A DNA stretch of 7,042 nt from an uncultured Microbacterium sp. Its GTDB lineage: Bacteria; Actinomycetota; Actinomycetes; Actinomycetales; Microbacteriaceae. This document shows positions 1-4,725 of this stretch, in pieces. A program made the translations under genes and the position numbers. Location: the NCBI GenBank assembly GCA_947647645.1, contig CANSLE010000124.1, positions 1 to 7,042 of the forward strand, given 5' to 3'. Below the pieces are notes generated by a model. That model searched no databases. It had not been told where the DNA came from and saw only the letters and a program-made list of their open reading frames with translations. Position 1 is the stretch's first letter; each line of letters opens with the position of its first letter.

Positions 1-1
1 C

Positions 2-460
2 GGACTCGAGCTCGCCGATGCCATGCGAGTGCTCGCGCGGGCCGGGCTCGTCGCGGGCGACGTCGCGCGGGAGGACGGCGCCGCGCCCGTCGACGTGGTG
101 CTGGGGTCCTCGCCGGGCGAGGGAGAGAGCGTCGCCGAAGGGACGACGATCGCTCTGCGCGCGGCATCCGGTCGCAACACGGTGCCCTCGGTCGTCGGGA
201 TGACGACGGCCGAGGCGCAGGCCGCGCTGTCCGCCGCGGGCTTCCCGAGCCGTGTCGAGTCCGGTGGGCGGGGCGCTCCGGGCACGGTCGTCTCCGCGGC
301 GCCCGGGCCGGGGCAGCTTCTTCCGGTAGGGACACGGGTGGACCTGCGCGTGCCGCCCGAGGTCGCCGCCTCGCCTGCGCCGACGCCGGTGTCGCCGACG
401 CCCTCGCCTGTCGCCACACCGACGGTGACACCGTCTCCGACGGATCAGGTGCGGCCGTGA
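2..460 (+). CDS. C-terminal part of a PASTA-domain envelope protein (5' end outside window)
   Basis: The frame is open from the first complete codon at base 2 to TGA at 458-460, giving 152 visible residues. An internal ATG at 23 is not a plausible start because PASTA sequence already precedes it. Two PASTA-type repeats can be read. The first is incomplete (visible residues about 1-55, with the ELADAMRVLARAGL helix and a GSSPGEGESVAEGTTI strand region). The second is complete (about residues 60-120, from TVPSVVGMTTAEAQAALSAA to PVGTRVDLRVP). The last 30 residues are a Pro/Ser/Thr/Ala-rich, probably disordered tail with no membrane segment after it. PASTA repeats bind peptidoglycan fragments or stabilise transpeptidases, and in actinobacteria they end either PknB-like Ser/Thr kinases or class A penicillin-binding proteins. 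The catalytic part is outside the window, so the two cannot be separated; the proline-rich tail slightly favours a penicillin-binding protein. The 188-base gap to pstC gives no sign that it belongs to the phosphate locus. Confidence 0.85.
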   Translation, partial: GLELADAMRVLARAGLVAGDVAREDGAAPVDVVLGSSPGEGESVAEGTTIALRAASGRNTVPSVVGMTTAEAQAALSAAGFPSRVESGGRGAPGTVVSAAPGPGQLLPVGTRVDLRVPPEVAASPAPTPVSPTPSPVATPTVTPSPTDQVRP

Positions 461-473
461 GGGCGACATCTCT

Positions 474-640
474 CGCACGTCAAGCCGACACGCGGCGGCC
501 ATGATCGCAGCGACCCTCGTTCATTTGGCCGCGTCATCCTGTCACCGCGGAGCCCGCCCCGAGGATGCCGCCGCGAACGCGACCAGGATCGAACGGCGTC
601 GCCCGAGCGCGCGCCGCGGCGACCCGTTCCGCACGTCAAG
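474..640 (+). repeat. 11-bp exact direct repeat at both ends of the pstC leader
   Basis: CGCACGTCAAG occurs at 474-484, just after the PASTA gene, and again at 630-640, where its last three bases form the start of the pstC ribosome binding site. The copies are 156 bases apart start to start. This could be chance in GC-rich DNA or a small regulatory repeat. Nothing else in the sequence supports a function. Confidence 0.35.
519..545 (+). promoter_or_regulatory. weak, irregular PHO-box-like cluster in the pstC leader
   Basis: A perfect match to the actinobacterial PHO-box core, GTTCAT, lies at 519-524. It is followed by CGTCAT at 532-537 and TGTCAC at 540-545, each matching four of six core positions. 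The steps are 13 and 8 bases, not the regular 11 of true PhoP direct repeats, so this may be a degenerate site or chance. It lies 104-130 bases upstream of pstC, where an operator would be expected. The 461-648 leader has no TA dinucleotide, hence no TANNNT -10 box, and no clear terminator for the upstream gene, so no core promoter could be assigned. Confidence 0.3.
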
Positions 641-645
641 GAGGT
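638..645 (+). promoter_or_regulatory. ribosome binding site that fixes the pstC start
   Basis: AAGGAGGT is a near-perfect anti-Shine-Dalgarno match, three bases before ATG 649. It rules in this start over the upstream in-frame ATG at 565, which would add 28 Arg/Ala-rich residues unlike any permease N terminus. Confidence 0.85.
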
Positions 646-648
646 GCC

Positions 649-1668
649 ATGTCCACTGACTCGGTCACCGAGATCATCCCGTCGGCACCGACCCCGGCCC
701 TCCGCGCCCTGCGCTCGCGGCCGGTGCAGGCGGACCGTGTGTTCCGTGCCGTCTGCTTTGCGGCCGGCGGGATCACGGTGGCGATCATGCTGGCGGTGGG
801 AGTGTTCCTCTCCGGCCGCGCGGGCGAGGCGCTCGCCCGTTCAGGGCCGGCGTTCCTGTGGACCCAGGCGTGGTCCCCGGAGGGCGGCGACGGGCAGTTC
901 GGCATCGCGGCGGTGCTCTTCGGCACGGTCACGATCGCGGTCATCGCGCTGTCCATCGCGCTGCCGCTGTCTCTCGCGACCGCGCTGCTGATCAGCGAGG
1001 TCGTACCGGGGCGCGTACGCTCCACCCTCATCTCGCTCGTCGACCTGATGGCGGCGGTGCCCAGCGTCGTGTTCGGTCTGTGGGGGGTCTTCTTCCTCCA
1101 GGCGAACGTCATCCCGGTGTCCCAGTGGATCTCCACCTATTTCGGGTGGATCCCGATCTTCGCCGTGACCGATCCGACAGGCGCACGGGTGACGGATGCC
1201 GGGGCGTTCACGTCCTCGGCATTCATCGCCGGCATCGTCGTCTCGCTCATGATCGTCCCCACGCAGACCTCGGTCATGCGCGAGGCCTTCTCGCAGGCGC
1301 CGCTGGGCGAGCGTGAGGGAGCGCTGGCGCTGGGCTCCACCCGGTGGGGGATGATCCGCACCGTCGTCCTGCCCTTCGGTCGCGGCGGCATCATCGGCGG
1401 CACGATGCTCGCGCTCGGCCGCGCCCTCGGCGAGACCATCGCGGTCGTGATGATCATCTCGCCGATCTTCACGATCAACGGCCAGGTGCTCAAAACCGGC
1501 ACCAACTCCGTCTCGGCGCTGATCGCGCTCCGCTATGGGGAGGCCAGCCAGTTCGGTCTGTCCGCGCTCATGGCGGCAGGCCTCGTGTTGTTCATCATCA
1601 CCCTGATCGTCAACTTCACGGCATCCACCATCGTCGCCCGCAGCCGCTCGGGTGCGGAGAGCAACTGA
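649..1668 (+). CDS. pstC: phosphate ABC transporter permease PstC
   Basis: This is a 339-residue inner-membrane permease of the PstC family (E. coli PstC is 319 residues). With PstA it forms the channel that imports inorganic phosphate, driven by the PstB ATPase. Visible hydrophobic segments are at about residues 32-54, 85-118, 129-150, 188-204, 238-270 and 301-325, consistent with the six-helix fold. The cytoplasmic EAA loop that docks the ATPase starts at E223 (EGALALGSTRWGMIRTVVLP) and continues into the family motif GRALGET at 257-263. The first 30 residues are polar and Pro/Arg-containing, as expected for a cytoplasmic N terminus. The start at 649 is chosen for its strong ribosome binding site. 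The stop overlaps the pstA start by one base (TGATG), which implies translational coupling. The substrate is inferred from the family; the neighbouring PstS-type protein agrees. Family assignment is firm, and substrate identity slightly less so. Confidence 0.95.
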   Translation: MSTDSVTEIIPSAPTPALRALRSRPVQADRVFRAVCFAAGGITVAIMLAVGVFLSGRAGEALARSGPAFLWTQAWSPEGGDGQFGIAAVLFGTVTIAVIALSIALPLSLATALLISEVVPGRVRSTLISLVDLMAAVPSVVFGLWGVFFLQANVIPVSQWISTYFGWIPIFAVTDPTGARVTDAGAFTSSAFIAGIVVSLMIVPTQTSVMREAFSQAPLGEREGALALGSTRWGMIRTVVLPFGRGGIIGGTMLALGRALGETIAVVMIISPIFTINGQVLKTGTNSVSALIALRYGEASQFGLSALMAAGLVLFIITLIVNFTASTIVARSRSGAESN

Positions 1669-2972
1669 TGACGATCGTCGACACCCCCGCCGCGACCGAC
1701 CTGACCGCTGCAGGTCACGTTCCTGGGCCCCGCACCACGATCCCCGTCCGTCAGGGGGAGGTCGGCATGCGCCGCGACCTGCGCAGCGTCCCACTGGACG
1801 ATGCGTTCAACGTGATCGGGGCGATCGCCGCGGGCGTCGCCGTGGCGACACTGCTGTTCGGCTGGCTGACGCCGATGACCGGATTCGTGGGCTGGCTGAT
1901 CATCTCCTTCCTTGCGTTCCTCGGGATCTATGCCGTGCTCTCATCGCTGCGCGCCGATCGGCTGACGGTCAGCGAGCGAATCATGACCGCGCTCTTCTAC
2001 TCCGCCGGCGCGATCCTGCTCGGTGCGCTCGTCTTCGTCCTCGCGTTCACCGTCGTGCGCGGCGTGCCGGCGCTCATCCACCCGAACTTCCTCGTCGAGA
2101 CGATGAAGCTCGCCGGTCCCCTCGAGCCGCTGAGCGTCGGCGGCATCGCGCACGCGATCGTCGGCACGCTCATCCAGCTCTCGATCGCGCTCATCATCAC
2201 GATCCCGCTCGGCATCACGACGGCGGTGTTCCTGAACGAGGTCGGCGGGCGGTTCGCGCGCTTCGTGCGGACGATCTCGGACGCCATGACCGCGCTGCCG
2301 TCGATCGTCGCCGGCCTGTTCATCTACGCGGCGATCGTCACCCTGGTCACCCATCAGCGGTCGGGCTTCGCGGCCGCGCTGGCGATCAGCGTGATGATGC
2401 TCCCCATCATCATCCGCGCCTCCGACGTCGTGCTCCGCCTCGTGCCGAACAACCTCCGTGAGGCCTCCTACGCGCTCGGAACGACCCGCTGGCGCACCGT
2501 GTGGAACGTCGTGCTCCCCACGTCGCGGTCGGGACTCGTCACGGCGGTGATCCTCGGCACGGCCCGCGGTATCGGCGAGACGTCTCCGGTCCTGCTCACC
2601 TCGGGGGTCACCGCTGAGATGAACCTCAATCCGTTCTCGGGGCCGATGATCTCGCTGCCGCTGCAGGTGTTCGACTTCGTCAAGTCACCGGAGCCGAACA
2701 TGATCGCGCGCGGCTTCGGGGCCGCGGCGACGCTGGTGCTGCTCGTGCTCGGCCTGTTCCTGATCGCACGTGTGATCGGCGGGGGCGGCCCGGGTCAGCT
2801 CTCCGACCGCCAGCGGCGGGCGGTCGCCACCGCGTCGGCCCGCGATCTGCGACGGATCGAGGACGTCGGCGCCCGTCCGTCGCCGCGGTCGCCGGCGCCG
2901 CCGAACGCTGCCATCGTCCCGGCATCCGTCACCACCGACACGATCCGCCCCACCGAGGAGAACCCGTCGTGA
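1668..2972 (+). CDS. pstA: phosphate ABC transporter permease PstA with N- and C-terminal extensions
   Basis: This is a 434-residue second permease subunit, starting at ATG 1668 within the pstC stop and preceded by GGAGA at 1656-1660. The family core spans about residues 100-370: helices near 105-130, 162-185, 206-226, 235-251, 288-310 and 350-370. The EAA loop at 265-285 (EASYALGTTRWRTVWNVVLP) is followed by GTARGIGETSPVL, the PstA counterpart of the PstC GRALGET motif. It pairs with PstC to form the transmembrane channel. Typical PstA is near 300 residues. Here about 95 extra N-terminal residues contribute two more hydrophobic helices (about 47-66 and 73-92), and residues 371-434 form a polar Arg/Pro/Ser-rich tail. 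Eight helices keep both termini cytoplasmic. The extensions have no function I recognise. The last four bases overlap the next start (GTGA), so the downstream binding protein is translationally coupled. Confidence 0.93.
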   Translation: MTIVDTPAATDLTAAGHVPGPRTTIPVRQGEVGMRRDLRSVPLDDAFNVIGAIAAGVAVATLLFGWLTPMTGFVGWLIISFLAFLGIYAVLSSLRADRLTVSERIMTALFYSAGAILLGALVFVLAFTVVRGVPALIHPNFLVETMKLAGPLEPLSVGGIAHAIVGTLIQLSIALIITIPLGITTAVFLNEVGGRFARFVRTISDAMTALPSIVAGLFIYAAIVTLVTHQRSGFAAALAISVMMLPIIIRASDVVLRLVPNNLREASYALGTTRWRTVWNVVLPTSRSGLVTAVILGTARGIGETSPVLLTSGVTAEMNLNPFSGPMISLPLQVFDFVKSPEPNMIARGFGAAATLVLLVLGLFLIARVIGGGGPGQLSDRQRRAVATASARDLRRIEDVGARPSPRSPAPPNAAIVPASVTTDTIRPTEENPS

Positions 2973-4525
2973 CTGCGCGAGCCCGCTGGTACCGTTTCGC
3001 CGCCGCGATCGTCGTCGCGTCGCTGGTCGCGCTGATCCCGTTGTCGGCCCAGGCCGCCGAGTCCTATGTGCCCATCTCGGGCTCGGGGTCGACCTGGTCG
3101 CAGAACGCCCTCGACCAGTGGCGCAAGAACGTCGCCGCCAACTACGGCATGACCGTGAACTACTCCGGGACCGGTTCGTCGGCGGGCCGGCAGGACTTCA
3201 TCAAGCCGACCGTCGACTTCGCGATCAGCGAGATCCCCTTCCAGGCTCAGCCCGAGGACGGGTCGCCACCGGAGATCCCGCGATCCGGCTTCGCCTACAT
3301 GCCGATCGTCGCCGGCGGCACCTCGTTGATGTACAACCTCAAGATCGCCGGAAAGCAGGTCACCAACCTGCGACTGTCGGGCGAGGTGATCGCCAAGATC
3401 TTCAGCGGATCGATCACGAACTGGAACGACCCGGCGATCCAGGCCGACAATCCCGCGCTCGCGATGCCGGACAGGGCGATCACACCGGTGGTCCGCTCCG
3501 ACGGATCCGGGACGAGCGCCCAGCTCACCCTGTGGATGTCGACGCAGTTCCCCGGTGTCTGGACGCGGGGGATGACCTCCCAGTTCCCGACGCTCACCGC
3601 CGCCTTCAAAGCCCAGAGCGGCTCGCTGGGCGTTGCCGGCTACGTCAGTCAAAGCTACGGAGAGGGCGCGATCACGTATGTCGAGTACTCGTACGCGCTC
3701 AAGTCCGGCTTTCCCGTCGCCAAGGTGCTCAACGCCGCGGGGTACTACGTCGAACCGACCTTCCAATCGGTCGCGGTGGCGCTGCTCGGGGCGGCGATCA
3801 ACCCGGATCTGACGCAGAACCTCGACGGCGTCTACAACAACGCCGACCCGCGGACGTACCCGATGTCGAGTTACTCGTACATGATCGTCCCGACACAGAC
3901 CAATGAGGTGTTCACCGCCGAGAAGGGCAAGACGCTCAGCAAGTTCGCCTCGTACATGATCTGTGAAGGCCAGCAGCAGGCGTCCGCTCTCGGGTACTCG
4001 CCCCTGCCGATGAACCTCGTGCAGGCCGGGTCCGACGTCATCGCGAAGATCCCCGGCACCCTCGGGGGCGTCGACTTCAACAGCTGCAACAATCCGACGT
4101 TCAAGCCCGGCGACTCGCCCTCGAGCAACCAGCTCGCCGCGACGGCCCCGATGCCCGCCGATTGTGACAAGCGGGGAACGACCCAGTGCGCGACGGGGAC
4201 CGGAGGTGCCGTCGTCGACACGCCCGTGACCGGCGCCGGCGGCTCCGGGCAGGCGTCGAACGTCAGCGGGGCCTCCGCCGAGGCGGGGACCGGGGTGGCC
4301 GCGGCCGTGTCGGCGAGCGGCGGCGACCCGGTGTACGACGCGAACGGGAACGTGCTGTCCGGACCCAGCGCCGGTGGCGCCAAAGCGGCCTCGTCGCCGT
4401 TCACGTTGGCGGCGGACGCCTGGGGGACGCCGCAGATCACGATGGTCATCGCCGGGGGCCTGCTGCTGGCGGCGATCGTGCTGCCGCCCCTGCTGTCGCG
4501 ACGGCTCCGCGGCCGCAAGGAGTGA
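2969..4525 (+). CDS. pstS: PstS-type phosphate-binding protein with C-terminal membrane anchor
   Basis: This is a 518-residue extracytoplasmic substrate-binding protein. It starts at GTG 2969, overlapping pstA by four bases, with GAGGAG at 2955-2960. Residues 1-30 are a Sec signal peptide (Arg-containing n-region, hydrophobic core 9-25, AQA cleavage site at 27-29) with no lipobox cysteine. The PstS fold runs to about residue 365. Its ligand loops align with E. coli PstS: GSGSTW at 38-43 (Thr10/Phe11 become T42/W43), YSGTGSSAG at 65-73 (Ser38), FAISEIPF at 84-91 (Asp56 becomes E88), and RSDGSGT at 176-182 (Arg135, Asp137, Ser139-Thr141 retained). IAKIFSGSITNWNDPAI is the usual family hallmark. 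Residues 375-485 are a Gly/Ala/Ser-rich spacer containing C399 and C407. A hydrophobic helix at about 488-509 and the basic tail RRLRGRKE tether the domain to the outer membrane face. There is no LPXTG motif. Phosphate is the likeliest ligand, but E88 and W43 leave room for a related anion. Confidence 0.9.
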   Translation: MTARARWYRFAAAIVVASLVALIPLSAQAAESYVPISGSGSTWSQNALDQWRKNVAANYGMTVNYSGTGSSAGRQDFIKPTVDFAISEIPFQAQPEDGSPPEIPRSGFAYMPIVAGGTSLMYNLKIAGKQVTNLRLSGEVIAKIFSGSITNWNDPAIQADNPALAMPDRAITPVVRSDGSGTSAQLTLWMSTQFPGVWTRGMTSQFPTLTAAFKAQSGSLGVAGYVSQSYGEGAITYVEYSYALKSGFPVAKVLNAAGYYVEPTFQSVAVALLGAAINPDLTQNLDGVYNNADPRTYPMSSYSYMIVPTQTNEVFTAEKGKTLSKFASYMICEGQQQASALGYSPLPMNLVQAGSDVIAKIPGTLGGVDFNSCNNPTFKPGDSPSSNQLAATAPMPADCDKRGTTQCATGTGGAVVDTPVTGAGGSGQASNVSGASAEAGTGVAAAVSASGGDPVYDANGNVLSGPSAGGAKAASSPFTLAADAWGTPQITMVIAGGLLLAAIVLPPLLSRRLRGRKE

Positions 4526-4528
4526 CCG

Positions 4529-4579
4529 GAACGACGGAGACCCCGCGCGGCGCGCGGGGTCTCCGTCGTTCTCGATTTT
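4529..4579 (+). terminator. strong rho-independent terminator after pstS
   Basis: The left arm 4529-4549 is perfectly complementary to 4551-4571, a 21-bp stem with 20 bp formed by AACGACGGAGACCCCGCGCG and its reverse complement. A tight apex follows, then a short spacer and TTTT at 4576-4579. The stem begins three bases after the pstS stop. Reading from the other strand there is no U-tract, so it acts only on + strand transcription. It ends the pstC-pstA-pstS transcript and isolates the downstream gene. Confidence 0.9.
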
Positions 4580-4637
4580 ATCCGGCTTGACCGGGAGATT
4601 ATTCAGTTCCATCGCCGCGTACTCGCTGGAGAAGGCT

Positions 4638-4681
4638 CGTTCTCAGCTGATTCATCCGGTGTCCACACCGCGCTCATAGCG
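4638..4681 (+). promoter_or_regulatory. four-unit PHO box (predicted PhoP/PhoR-family binding site)
   Basis: Four consecutive 11-base units tile without gaps: CGTTCTCAGCT (4638-4648), GATTCATCCGG (4649-4659), TGTCCACACCG (4660-4670) and CGCTCATAGCG (4671-4681). At the same offset in each unit the core reads GTTCTC, ATTCAT, GTCCAC and GCTCAT. Each matches the actinobacterial PHO-box core GTTCAY (Streptomyces GTTCACC-type direct repeats with 11-base period) at five of six positions. The array ends 44 bases before the next start codon. It predicts activation of the downstream gene by the phosphate-starvation response regulator. The regulator gene is not in the window. Confidence 0.7.
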
Positions 4682-4682
4682 T
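4677..4682 (+). promoter_or_regulatory. candidate -10 box of the large surface-protein gene
   Basis: TAGCGT fits the TANNNT actinobacterial -10 pattern and lies at the end of the PHO-box array. This is where an activator-dependent promoter lacking a good -35 would have it. Transcription would start near 4689, leaving a leader of about 37 bases. Position and pattern are the only evidence. Confidence 0.35.
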
Positions 4683-4716
4683 GAAGCCATCCGGCGCCCG
4701 TCGCCGACCATCCCCT

Positions 4717-4720
4717 GGAG
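4717..4720 (+). promoter_or_regulatory. ribosome binding site selecting the GTG start at 4726
   Basis: GGAG lies five bases upstream of GTG 4726. An alternative in-frame GTG at 4681 has no purine-rich site before it and falls inside the predicted promoter, so 4726 is preferred. Confidence 0.6.
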
Positions 4721-4725
4721 TCACC

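Noticed and set aside
598..623. Inverted repeat GTCGCC/GGCGAC before pstC as a terminator or riboswitch
   Set aside because: The stem is only six bases with a 14-base loop and no U-tract. Such repeats are common by chance at this GC content.
565..648. Upstream in-frame ATG start for pstC
   Set aside because: It has no good ribosome binding site and would add a low-complexity Arg/Ala stretch. ATG 649 has AAGGAGGT directly before it.
841..1794. 317-codon minus-strand open frame over pstC
   Set aside because: Its composition is dominated by Arg, Asp and Gly, with no motif. It is explained by the codon bias of the permease gene on the other strand.
2795..4612. 605-codon open frame on the minus strand
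   Set aside because: It lies opposite pstA/pstS and spans the terminator. Its product is Arg/Gly/Asp-rich with no motifs, a typical antisense shadow of high-GC genes.
4681..4725. Upstream in-frame GTG start for the large secreted protein
   Set aside because: It lies inside the predicted promoter, overlaps the PHO box and lacks a Shine-Dalgarno. GTG 4726 has GGAG at good spacing and gives a clean signal peptide.
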